Below, in pieces: positions 1 through 5,784 of a stretch of 6,763 bases of DNA. The notes beneath the pieces are model-generated. The model saw only the letters and a list, made by a program, of their open reading frames with translations, searched no databases and was not told the DNA's origin. The DNA is taken from contig CALPKA020000025.1 in NCBI GenBank assembly GCA_943324025.2, positions 1 to 6,763 on the forward strand, given 5' to 3'. How positions within the stretch are numbered: position 1 is the stretch's first letter; the number at the start of each line of letters is the position of its first letter. Position numbers and translations under genes: made by a program. This stretch comes from Bifidobacterium breve (GTDB taxonomy: Bacteria; Actinomycetota; Actinomycetes; Nanopelagicales; Nanopelagicaceae).

Positions 1-645
1 TCAGATTTAACATTTTCTTGGGGATCTTGTCATCGTTGCTTGTGGCTAAATTACAACCACGGACTTCGCACCCCAGGTTTTATGCCATTAGTTGGCGACT
101 TAGCAAATATGCAAGAAAATTACTTTGCCGGTAAAACCTGTGCTGATATCGCCCCGGTATTGCCTGCTGGCAAGGTTGCTGATTTAGGTGGTTGGGTTAA
201 GTCCTCTTTTATTAATGTTGCAGGTAAGCCAACTAAGTATGCGATCCGCGGAAAGTATGACTTATTGATTGAATTTGCCGATGGCACATATGGAATTATT
301 GATTGTAAATTCCAGGCTAAAGACTCAGATAAAACCGATCTTTATCAACCACAGCTTGAAGCATATGCATTTGCACTAGAACACCCAGCAACGGGGGCGG
401 CAAAGCAGGTTTCATTAATGGGATTACTTGTTTGGTCATTACTTGAACCAGCTGGTGATGTTAATAAAGGCTTTGGCTTAAAACTTAAACACACCTGGCG
501 ACCAATTGACCGAAATCCTGCCGCCCTTGAAACCAGATTAACTGATTTCATTACGGTGGTTAGCTCTCAGATGCCAGATTCAAAAGATAATTGCGATATG
601 TGTAATTATTTAACGCAACGAAAGCAGTTTATCGGAGGGTTGTAA
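1..645 (+). CDS. RecB/Cas4-like PD-(D/E)XK nuclease family protein (5'-truncated)
   Basis: The gene enters from the left edge: frame 1 is open from base 1, so the TTG at 40 is not the start. The visible 214 residues hold the PD-(D/E)XK nuclease core as it appears in RecB/Cas4-like proteins: an acidic residue on a strand (D87 in KYDLL, window numbering), then IIDCK (D101-x-K103), then QLEAY (Q118xxxY122). These are the metal-binding aspartates, the catalytic lysine and the RecB-family Q-x3-Y motif. Cysteine pairs flank the domain: C10/C13 (CHRC) near the left edge and C198/C201 (CDMC) near the C-terminus. That recalls the Fe-S clamp of Cas4, AddB and Dna2, although those usually have one plus three cysteines, so zinc is also possible. 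It probably acts on DNA ends or flaps, but the substrate is unknown. No cas genes or helicase are in view. The family call is strong; a more exact function is not supported. Confidence 0.82.
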   Translation, partial: SDLTFSWGSCHRCLWLNYNHGLRTPGFMPLVGDLANMQENYFAGKTCADIAPVLPAGKVADLGGWVKSSFINVAGKPTKYAIRGKYDLLIEFADGTYGIIDCKFQAKDSDKTDLYQPQLEAYAFALEHPATGAAKQVSLMGLLVWSLLEPAGDVNKGFGLKLKHTWRPIDRNPAALETRLTDFITVVSSQMPDSKDNCDMCNYLTQRKQFIGGL

Positions 646-1356
646 TTACTCTTCATCTGATTCGATTTGGTCATCATCGATCTTGCTGTTTTTAATTGCA
701 TCCTTTGCCTCTGATGCATACATATTTGGCACATACTCCTGTTTTGAAAGCTCTGCTATTTTTTCCATTAATTGATTTGTTGCACTTCGCAATACCGCTT
801 GATCAGTTGAATCACCGCTGAAGTAAATAGGTTCGCCAAATACCATCTCAACTCTTCTAACCTTTGGCACAACCTGGCCAGTTGGTTGAATCTCAGCGGT
901 GTTAAACATGGCAACTGGAATGATTGGCGCCCCTGACTCAATTGCCATTCGGGCAATTCCGGTTCGGCCTTTATATAGCCGCCCATCTGGTGATCTAGTT
1001 CCCTCTGGATAAATTCCAATGCAATGACCATCTTTTAGTAAGCCCAATCCGGTTAGTAAGGCAGCTTCACTTCGCTTGCCTCCTGATCGATCAACTGGCA
1101 CTTGGCCCAATGCAATAAAGGTAATCTTTTTAATAAATCCTTTTAATCCTGGTGAGGTGAAGTACTCACTCTTGGCTAGGAAGGTAACGCTGCGGGGAAC
1201 AACTAGAGGCATAAAGATCGAATCACTAAAGGAAAGATGATTTGATGCGATGATCACCGCTCCACTACTTGGAACATGGCGCAGCCCTGTCACCTTTGGC
1301 CGGAATAACAAGACCAAAAGCGGAAACAAAAAAGATTTCAGTAATCGGTATGCCAC
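646..1356 (-). CDS. plsC: PlsC-family 1-acyl-sn-glycerol-3-phosphate acyltransferase
   Basis: This 236-residue protein should transfer an acyl chain to lysophosphatidate or a related lysolipid at the inner membrane face during phospholipid synthesis. The NHx4D catalytic box is N39-H40-L-S-F-S-D45. The substrate-binding YPEGTRS motif is at 116-122, followed by the GIARMA and APIIPV segments (133-148) typical of the family. Residues 8-18 form a short hydrophobic N-terminal membrane-associating stretch. The last ~30 residues are a charged tail ending in an acidic run, beyond the catalytic domain. The start is GTG; the same frame has a stop (TAA) three codons upstream, and a TAAATT hexamer lies 6 nt before the GTG, which fits leaderless initiation. 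It is convergent with the nuclease gene (adjacent stops) and divergent from the hydrolase gene. Mycobacterium tuberculosis has a similar acyltransferase gene (Rv2182c) near an SRPBCC gene and fadD15. The exact acyl acceptor cannot be read from the sequence. Confidence 0.9.
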   Translation of the reverse strand: MAYRLLKSFLFPLLVLLFRPKVTGLRHVPSSGAVIIASNHLSFSDSIFMPLVVPRSVTFLAKSEYFTSPGLKGFIKKITFIALGQVPVDRSGGKRSEAALLTGLGLLKDGHCIGIYPEGTRSPDGRLYKGRTGIARMAIESGAPIIPVAMFNTAEIQPTGQVVPKVRRVEMVFGEPIYFSGDSTDQAVLRSATNQLMEKIAELSKQEYVPNMYASEAKDAIKNSKIDDDQIESDEE

Positions 1357-1400
1357 GGGGCTAATTTAGTGGCTAAGCCAATCTATGACACCATTCGAGC
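1357..1400. promoter_or_regulatory. Divergent intergenic region with paired odd palindromes
   Basis: This 44-bp gap lies between two divergent starts. It holds two 9-bp odd-centred palindromes one base apart: CTAATTTAG (1361-1369) and GGCTAAGCC (1371-1379), which share the core CTAA. The first contains the - strand -10 hexamer and, read on +, a TAATTT that could serve the hydrolase gene. The second could be a small operator or simply chance symmetry. No clear Shine-Dalgarno sequence precedes either gene. Confidence 0.4.
1363..1391 (-). promoter_or_regulatory. Candidate leaderless promoter of the acyltransferase gene
   Basis: On the - strand, a -35-like GTGTCA (1386-1391, four of six matches to TTGACA) is followed by a 17-bp spacer and a -10 TAAATT (1363-1368). 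The GTG start begins after 6 more bases. This geometry puts transcription initiation at or next to the start codon, as in leaderless actinobacterial mRNAs. The call rests on motif and spacing only. Confidence 0.45.
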
Positions 1401-2510
1401 GTGAATTCCATTCCAAACTCCCAAGCTTTCACCCTTCCTGGGGGAAAGGTTGGAGTGTTGGTGATTCATGGATTTACCGGCTCACCTGTGAGTATTACTC
1501 CCTGGGCAAAGTATTTAAATCAACAAGGATTCACTGTTAGCGCACCACTTCTGCCAGGTCATGGAAGCACTTGGCAGCAGATGAATAAAACAACTTGGCA
1601 GGATTGGTATGCCGAGGTTGAAAGATCTTATCTTGAGTTAAAACAAAAATGTGATCGAGTATTTATTGCCGGATTTTCTATGGGGGCAAGCCTTGCACTT
1701 AGGTTATGTCAGATACATGGAAATGAAATTGAAGGCTTAATAGTTTTAAACCCATCCATTCATGACCGTAGATGGTTTATGAAAGTAATTCCAATACTTA
1801 AGTACTTAGTCCCATCGGTAGCAAAGGGTGCAACTGATATTGCAGCGCCAAATCCACCCATCCACTCATACGATCGCACCCCACTTAAAGCACTTGATTC
1901 ACTGCGAAAACTTTGGGCAAATGTTGAGCGAGATCTTTATCTAATCGATCTACCAATCATGGTCGCCTACTCAACAAATGACCATGCAGTTGATCCGGAG
2001 AACTCAATGACGGTAATTGATAATGTCTTTTCAGTTGATATCCGTGAGGTGGTATTTGAGCATTCATTCCATAATGTTCCACTTGATTTTGATGCTGAGC
2101 AATTAAACATTGAAAGTAAAATCTTTATCGAAGATGTTTTAAGTGGTGCGGTAAAGCGCGGCTCAGATTTTAACGAGAGTGATTTAGTAAATGCTGAGTT
2201 TGAATCAATAGTTTCTGGCCTATCCCTTGACCAATCATCACCTAATACCTATCTAGATGAGTTGGATGGAATTGAGCAAGCAGAGGGCTTTACTCCCCCA
2301 AATCCTGGCAGAATAAATCTAGATCAAACACAAAGAGCTGCAACAGCAGGCTTTGTTGGATCAGGTGTTTATCTATTGCTTTATTGGCTAACAGATTTTG
2401 AAATATATGGTGTTTGGCCAGCAGTTCTTGGTTTCTTATCCTCAATTGCCACAATCATCTGGCGAACTGCCAGAAAAGAGGATGATTATGAAGATGGCGC
2501 TAGCCTCTAA
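1401..2510 (+). CDS. Alpha/beta hydrolase (carboxylesterase / monoacylglycerol lipase-like) with C-terminal membrane hairpin
   Basis: Residues 1-245 are a complete alpha/beta hydrolase resembling Est30-type carboxylesterases and bacterial monoacylglycerol lipases. The oxyanion-hole segment is HGFTGSP (23-29) and the nucleophile elbow is G91-F-S93-M-G95. The likely acid is D194 (STNDHAVD) and the likely base is H224 (SFHNVPLD). The predicted job is hydrolysis of a carboxyl ester, probably lipid-derived given the neighbours, but the substrate is not determined. Residues ~246-296 are an acidic, low-hydrophobicity linker. After FTPPNPG (297-303) come two probable transmembrane helices (~313-331 and ~337-354), then a basic WRTARK and an acidic end, DDYEDGASL. 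There is no N-terminal signal peptide, so the catalytic domain and both tails probably stay cytoplasmic, tethered by the hairpin. GTG 1401 is the first start after an in-frame TGA at 1386-1388, with no clear ribosome-binding site. The 3' end overlaps the glucokinase gene on the opposite strand by 11 bp. Confidence 0.85.
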   Translation: MNSIPNSQAFTLPGGKVGVLVIHGFTGSPVSITPWAKYLNQQGFTVSAPLLPGHGSTWQQMNKTTWQDWYAEVERSYLELKQKCDRVFIAGFSMGASLALRLCQIHGNEIEGLIVLNPSIHDRRWFMKVIPILKYLVPSVAKGATDIAAPNPPIHSYDRTPLKALDSLRKLWANVERDLYLIDLPIMVAYSTNDHAVDPENSMTVIDNVFSVDIREVVFEHSFHNVPLDFDAEQLNIESKIFIEDVLSGAVKRGSDFNESDLVNAEFESIVSGLSLDQSSPNTYLDELDGIEQAEGFTPPNPGRINLDQTQRAATAGFVGSGVYLLLYWLTDFEIYGVWPAVLGFLSSIATIIWRTARKEDDYEDGASL

Positions 2511-3465
2511 CTAAATCAGCCGCCCCGATTAGGCCCGCTTCATTTCCAAATTTTGCAGCAATAATCTTTGGTGATGTGTGAGTGCCAGCAAATGGCATGT
2601 ATTTTTCCATCGCACTTCTTACTGGAGTTAAGAAAAGCTCACCAGCATCAACAACACCGCCGCCGATAACAATTGCTTGTGGGTCAAGAAGTAATGTGTA
2701 AGAGGCGCAAGCATTTCCAAGCCAATCAGCCTGCTTATTAAAGGCTGCAATTGCTAACTGATTTCCACCTTTTGCAGCAGCGGTTAAAATTGTGCCGGTT
2801 AATTTTGAAATATCTGATTCACAAAGAGCTAAAAGCTCTTTACCCTCTGCAGGATTGGCAGCGATCGCCTCTTTGGCATATCTCATTAAGGCACTTCCAG
2901 ATGCATACTGCTCTATGCAGCCATAAGAGCCGCAACCACATAAAACTCCATCCCGTTCAACAATCATGTGGCCAAACTCAGCCCCAATTCCACTTGCTCC
3001 TCTAAATAATTTGCCATCAATTACTAAGCCGCCACCCATGCCAGTACCAATTATGAAAAATATAACTGGGTTTAAACCATGGGCATTTCCAAACTTAAAC
3101 TCCGCCCACATTGCAGCATTTGCATCATTTTCAGCAATAACTGGCAGATTAAATACTTTGCTAATCTCAGAGACAAAATTTAGTTGACTTAAGTTTGCAA
3201 TGTTAGGCGCACCTGCGATTGTGCCCTGATCTTTTAATATTAAAGCGGCAACGCTGATACCAATACCAGCTATTTCATGTTTTGCTTGAAATTCCTTAAT
3301 CAAATCAATTATGGTGGCGATCAGTTCTTTTCCACCTGAGGCAGGTGTAGCACGCCGAGCAGAATCAATGATTTTTCCAGATGAATCAACAACACCACCT
3401 AAAACCTTAGTGCCACCAATATCAATACCGATTGTTAAAGCCGAACTTGGAATTTGTGAGCTCAA
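2500..3465 (-). CDS. glk: ROK-family glucokinase (ATP-type, zinc-binding)
   Basis: The 321-residue product should phosphorylate glucose to glucose-6-phosphate with ATP in the cytoplasm, the usual entry of free glucose into metabolism. The phosphate-binding loop is at 12-20 (IGIDIGGTK), the catalytic aspartate is D114 in ENDANAA (112-118), and a glycine-rich GTGMGGG segment lies at 140-146. The sugar-binding and zinc signature follows: E163-F-G-H166, then C176-G-C178-G-x2-G-C183-x-E185. The end GNEAGLIGAADL is typical of actinobacterial glucokinases, and the length is normal for the family. The intact H/C/C/C zinc site argues for ATP-type glucokinase over polyphosphate glucokinase and, with ENDANAA and no helix-turn-helix, over a ROK repressor. 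The start is TTG, directly abutting the TAA of the SRPBCC gene; a weak GGAAAA (3470-3475) lies just upstream, so translation is probably coupled. ATP-type glucose specificity is inferred; other hexoses or N-acetylhexosamines cannot be excluded. Confidence 0.9.
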   Translation of the reverse strand: MSSQIPSSALTIGIDIGGTKVLGGVVDSSGKIIDSARRATPASGGKELIATIIDLIKEFQAKHEIAGIGISVAALILKDQGTIAGAPNIANLSQLNFVSEISKVFNLPVIAENDANAAMWAEFKFGNAHGLNPVIFFIIGTGMGGGLVIDGKLFRGASGIGAEFGHMIVERDGVLCGCGSYGCIEQYASGSALMRYAKEAIAANPAEGKELLALCESDISKLTGTILTAAAKGGNQLAIAAFNKQADWLGNACASYTLLLDPQAIVIGGGVVDAGELFLTPVRSAMEKYMPFAGTHTSPKIIAAKFGNEAGLIGAADLVRG

Positions 3466-3900
3466 TTAATTTTCCAGTTTTTCCTTTAACTGCTTTAAGG
3501 CTAAATCGATTGTTGATTTTTCAGCTTTAGTACGCATCATCTCTGGCACTGGCATTGAGAGCGCAACAGTAAGTTCAAAAGTTACTTCCGTTTCATCGCC
3601 ATTGTCTTTAATTTTAAATCCACCACTCATATCAGTTAACAAATCAGCATCCTCTAATGAGAACTCAACACGATCAGGGTAACCAGACCAGTCGTAATTT
3701 AATGTTGGCTTATCTTTTAATGCCCCTGCGTCAACACTGAGTTTTGCCTGAGTGACACGTCCATCGCCATTACTTGCTTGCACCGTAACCGACTTAAAGG
3801 TGGTCGACCAGGTTGGATATTTCTCGATATCAAATAACACAGCACGCACATCATCTGCGGAAGCTGAGATAGTTACAGTTGAGGTTGTTGGATTAGACAT
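3466..3900 (-). CDS. SRPBCC / START-like (polyketide cyclase-type) small protein
   Basis: This 144-residue protein matches the SRPBCC (Bet v1/START-like) fold. Its N-terminal strand STVTISAS is followed by the helix ADDVRAVLFDIEKYPTW, the usual 'D-x-E-x-YP-x-W' opening of the family. Alternating beta strands follow (RVTQAKLSV, RVEFSLED, TEVTFELTVAL), and it ends in a long amphipathic helix (~118-143) that would close the cavity. Members bind hydrophobic ligands; many have no known enzymatic activity and no catalytic residue is evident here. It resembles the actinobacterial TB16.3 (Rv2185c) type, which in M. tuberculosis also sits close to fadD15 and a PlsC-like gene, so a lipid or acyl ligand is plausible but inferred. 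The ATG start has TAACCT 6 nt upstream. It is the first gene of an operon with glucokinase (zero gap) and is divergent from the acyl-CoA ligase gene. Confidence 0.82.
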   Translation of the reverse strand: MSNPTTSTVTISASADDVRAVLFDIEKYPTWSTTFKSVTVQASNGDGRVTQAKLSVDAGALKDKPTLNYDWSGYPDRVEFSLEDADLLTDMSGGFKIKDNGDETEVTFELTVALSMPVPEMMRTKAEKSTIDLALKQLKEKLEN

Positions 3901-3906
3901 AGCGGT

Positions 3907-3935
3907 AGGTTACCGTGAAGTAGCCATCCCTTTAA
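3907..3935 (-). promoter_or_regulatory. Candidate leaderless promoter of the SRPBCC-glk operon
   Basis: On the - strand a TAACCT -10 (3907-3912) stands exactly 6 nt before the ATG of the SRPBCC gene. A poor -35 candidate, TTAAAG (3930-3935), lies 17 bp further upstream. The hexamer-to-start distance is the same as at the acyltransferase gene. The -35 match is weak, so the evidence is mainly the -10 and its spacing. Confidence 0.4.
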
Positions 3936-3938
3936 CAG

Positions 3939-3957
3939 CCCTGAAGCAATCTCAGGG
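3939..3957. repeat. Inverted repeat CCCTGA-N7-TCAGGG
   Basis: Two perfect 6-bp arms, CCCTGA (3939-3944) and TCAGGG (3952-3957), are separated by 7 bases in the divergent gap. No T-run follows on either strand and both flanking genes read away from it, so it is not a terminator. It lies upstream of the SRPBCC -35 candidate and fits a dimeric repressor or activator site better, but no protein can be assigned. Confidence 0.45.
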
Positions 3958-3978
3958 TGGGTTCTAGCGCAAATAAGT

Positions 3979-4001
3979 ATGAGCCGCTAGCGTGGGCTCA
4001 T
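3979..4001. repeat. Inverted repeat ATGAGCC-N9-GGCTCAT over the ligase start
   Basis: Perfect 7-bp arms at 3979-3985 and 3995-4001 surround a 9-bp centre that contains the palindrome GCTAGC (3986-3991) and the candidate -10 of the ligase gene. The right arm includes the first two bases of the ligase start codon. As DNA it would be a well-placed operator; as RNA, if transcription begins upstream, it could form a hairpin hiding the start. The left arm also makes an in-frame ATG followed by a stop after three codons (Met-Ser-Arg). Confidence 0.45.
3988..3993 (+). promoter_or_regulatory. Candidate leaderless -10 of the acyl-CoA ligase operon
   Basis: TAGCGT fits TANNNT and ends 6 nt before the ligase ATG, the same distance as at the two - strand genes. 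No recognisable -35 lies 16-19 bp upstream and there is no extended TGN. The call therefore rests on position and the TA...T pattern and is the weakest of the three promoter candidates. Confidence 0.33.
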
Positions 4002-5784
4002 GAACGAGATAACTATCCCAGCACTGATCCCAGCCGCTGTTGCCGGCAACTTAACAAATCTAATTTCTGAAAGAGCTCATTTTGAGCCAGAGCGAGTAAT
4101 CGTTTCTCGCCCGCTAGGTGATGGTTGGCAGCCAGTAACCGCTAAAGCATATGAAGAGGAAATTAAAGCGGTTGCAAAAGGATTAGTTGCCAATGGAGTT
4201 TCATTTGGTGATCGCGTGGCCATCATGGCAAAAACTAGATATGAGTGGACGGTTTTGGATTTCGCAATTTGGTATGCCGGAGCAGTTCCAGTTCCAATTT
4301 ATGAAACATCAAGTGCTGAGCAGGTTGAATGGATTTTGACAGACTCATCTGCAGTTGGAATTATTGTTGAAACTCCTGCATTAGCTGAATTGGTACAACC
4401 AGTATTGCCTTCAACATGCAAAAAAGTATGGAACATTACTTATAACGCTTTAGCCACCCTTACTCATGAGGGTAAAGATGTTAGTGATGATGAAATTTCT
4501 AAGAGACGTGAGAAATTAAAGCCAGAAACTTTGGCAACTTTGATTTATACCTCAGGTACCACAGGTAAGCCAAAGGGTGTACAACTAACACATGGAAACT
4601 TTTTATCCGAGTGTGGAAATGTTGTAAATGGTGCAAGTGATCTATTTTTAAAGCCTGGTGGATCAACACTTCTATTTCTACCAGTTGCTCACGTTTTTGG
4701 TCGAATGGTGCAAATTGGTTCTATCACCGCAGGACTTCATTTGGCACATTGCAGTGATTTAACAAAGCTACCATCAGATCTTGCAAGCTTTAAGCCAACA
4801 TTTGTTTTAGCAGTACCAAGAATTTTTGAGAAAATTTATAATGGCGCAGAGTCCAAAGCTCAGGCTGCTGGTAAAGGAAAGATTTTCCATAAGGCTGCTG
4901 AAGTTGCTATTGCATATAGCAAATCTTTGGATTCAAAGAAGATCTCACCACTTCTTAAATTACAACATGGCTTATTTGATAAGTTGGTTTACACAAAAAT
5001 CCGCACAGGTCTTGGCGGAAGAGTTGAAGCAGCTATTTCAGGTGGTGCCCCACTTGGTGAGCGACTAGGACATTTTTATCGTGGTGCCGGTATTCGTGTA
5101 TTAGAAGGTTACGGCTTAACTGAAACCACCGCCGGTGCAACTTTGAATTTAACCAATTCACACAGAGTTGGCTCAGTTGGAAAACCAATTCCTGGCACAA
5201 CAATCAAGATTGCCGAAGATGGTGAAGTTTTAATCAAGGGCCCAATTGTTATGCAGGGCTACTGGCAAAATGATGCGGCAAACAAAGAGGTCTTCACCTC
5301 AGATGGTTACTTTAAATCAGGAGATCTTGGAAAGATTGATGAAGAGGGCTACCTATCAATTGTTGGTCGCAAGAAGGAGTTAATTGTTACAGCAGGTGGA
5401 AAGAATGTTGCACCAGCTGTTCTTGAAGATAGATTGCGCTCACATCCACTAATTAGCCAGTGCATGGTAGTTGGCGATAACAAACCATTTATTGCAGCGC
5501 TGATCACAATTGATCCAGATGCAATTAAGCCATGGGCAGTTGCAAATAAGAAAGAGGGAGCATCGATTGCAGATCTTGCAAAAGATCCAACTCTGCAAGC
5601 TGTGATTCAAACAGCAGTTGATGAAACAAATAAGGCTGTTAGCCGAGCTGAATCAATTAGAAAATTCACAATCTTGCCCGTCGACTTCACAATTCCTGGT
5701 GGTCAATTAACCGCTAAGTTATCTGTGAAACGACATGTGGTGTCGCAGCAATTTGCTCGCGAGATTGATGAACTCTTCGCCTAA
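4000..5784 (+). CDS. fadD15: Long-chain fatty acid-CoA ligase (FadD15-type AMP-forming synthetase)
   Basis: A full-length 594-residue member of the AMP-forming acyl-CoA synthetase family, which activates a fatty acid to acyl-AMP and then acyl-CoA in the cytoplasm or at the membrane face. The phosphate-binding motif is T184-S-G-T-T-G-K-P-K-G193. The adenylate-binding GYGLTET is at 370-376, the ribose-binding aspartate is D442 in SGDLG (440-444), and the hinge region V455-G-R-K-K-E-L-I-V is followed by TAGGKNVAP. The C-terminal LTAKLSVKR (570-578) corresponds to the LTPTLKLKR motif of long-chain synthetases. The N-terminus (NLTNLISERA...) aligns with actinobacterial FadD15-type proteins, supporting the ATG at 4000 over the upstream in-frame ATG at 3979, which stops after three codons. 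The acyl-CoA could feed beta-oxidation or lipid remodelling; the acyltransferase nearby is consistent with the latter. It is first in an operon with a histidine kinase and a response regulator. Chain-length preference is inferred from the family only. Confidence 0.93.
   Translation: MNEITIPALIPAAVAGNLTNLISERAHFEPERVIVSRPLGDGWQPVTAKAYEEEIKAVAKGLVANGVSFGDRVAIMAKTRYEWTVLDFAIWYAGAVPVPIYETSSAEQVEWILTDSSAVGIIVETPALAELVQPVLPSTCKKVWNITYNALATLTHEGKDVSDDEISKRREKLKPETLATLIYTSGTTGKPKGVQLTHGNFLSECGNVVNGASDLFLKPGGSTLLFLPVAHVFGRMVQIGSITAGLHLAHCSDLTKLPSDLASFKPTFVLAVPRIFEKIYNGAESKAQAAGKGKIFHKAAEVAIAYSKSLDSKKISPLLKLQHGLFDKLVYTKIRTGLGGRVEAAISGGAPLGERLGHFYRGAGIRVLEGYGLTETTAGATLNLTNSHRVGSVGKPIPGTTIKIAEDGEVLIKGPIVMQGYWQNDAANKEVFTSDGYFKSGDLGKIDEEGYLSIVGRKKELIVTAGGKNVAPAVLEDRLRSHPLISQCMVVGDNKPFIAALITIDPDAIKPWAVANKKEGASIADLAKDPTLQAVIQTAVDETNKAVSRAESIRKFTILPVDFTIPGGQLTAKLSVKRHVVSQQFAREIDELFA

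Larger units (their letters stand above)
3901..3999. promoter_or_regulatory. Divergent regulatory region between SRPBCC-glk and the ligase operon
   Basis: This 99-bp gap between two start codons is the largest non-coding stretch in the window. It carries a candidate -10 immediately before each gene and two inverted repeats, at 3939-3957 and 3979-4001. CTAGCG also occurs twice, at 3964-3969 and 3987-3992, 23 bp apart. No tRNA, riboswitch or terminator with a T-run is visible. It is short enough for a single bound protein to affect both operons. Confidence 0.5.

Noticed and set aside
40..42. TTG as the start of the nuclease gene
   Set aside because: The frame is open to base 1 and the residues before it (SDLTFSWGSCHRC) carry a CxxC typical of the family, so the gene begins outside the window.
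345..551. Open - strand frame inside the nuclease gene
   Set aside because: It is opposite a well-supported coding region, has no recognisable motif and is a shadow frame.
1..645. A Cas4 call for the nuclease
   Set aside because: Cas4 has a similar core, but there is no CRISPR repeat or other cas gene in view and the cysteine pattern is not the standard 1+3.
768..1031. Second - strand frame inside the acyltransferase gene
   Set aside because: It overlaps the region encoding the YPEGTRS part of PlsC in another frame and shows no family features.
2751..3187. Two + strand frames opposite the glucokinase gene
   Set aside because: The ROK motifs on the - strand cover this region; the + frames lack known motifs.
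2500..3465. ROK transcriptional repressor or polyphosphate glucokinase
   Set aside because: There is no N-terminal helix-turn-helix, and the intact ENDANAA and zinc cysteine cluster fit an ATP-type glucokinase.
3939..3957. Intrinsic terminator
   Set aside because: The stem is short, no T-run follows on either strand, and both flanking genes are transcribed away from it.
3752..3967. A + strand frame over the SRPBCC start and the divergent gap
   Set aside because: Most of it is antisense to SRPBCC codons and the rest crosses the promoter region; no protein features.
4826..5068. Alternative + frame inside the ligase gene
   Set aside because: It lies within an unbroken, motif-rich synthetase frame.
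5735..5737. Upstream ATG as the kinase start
   Set aside because: It would add 11 residues encoded wholly inside the ligase gene; ATG 5768 gives the usual short lead to the HisKA_3 motif.
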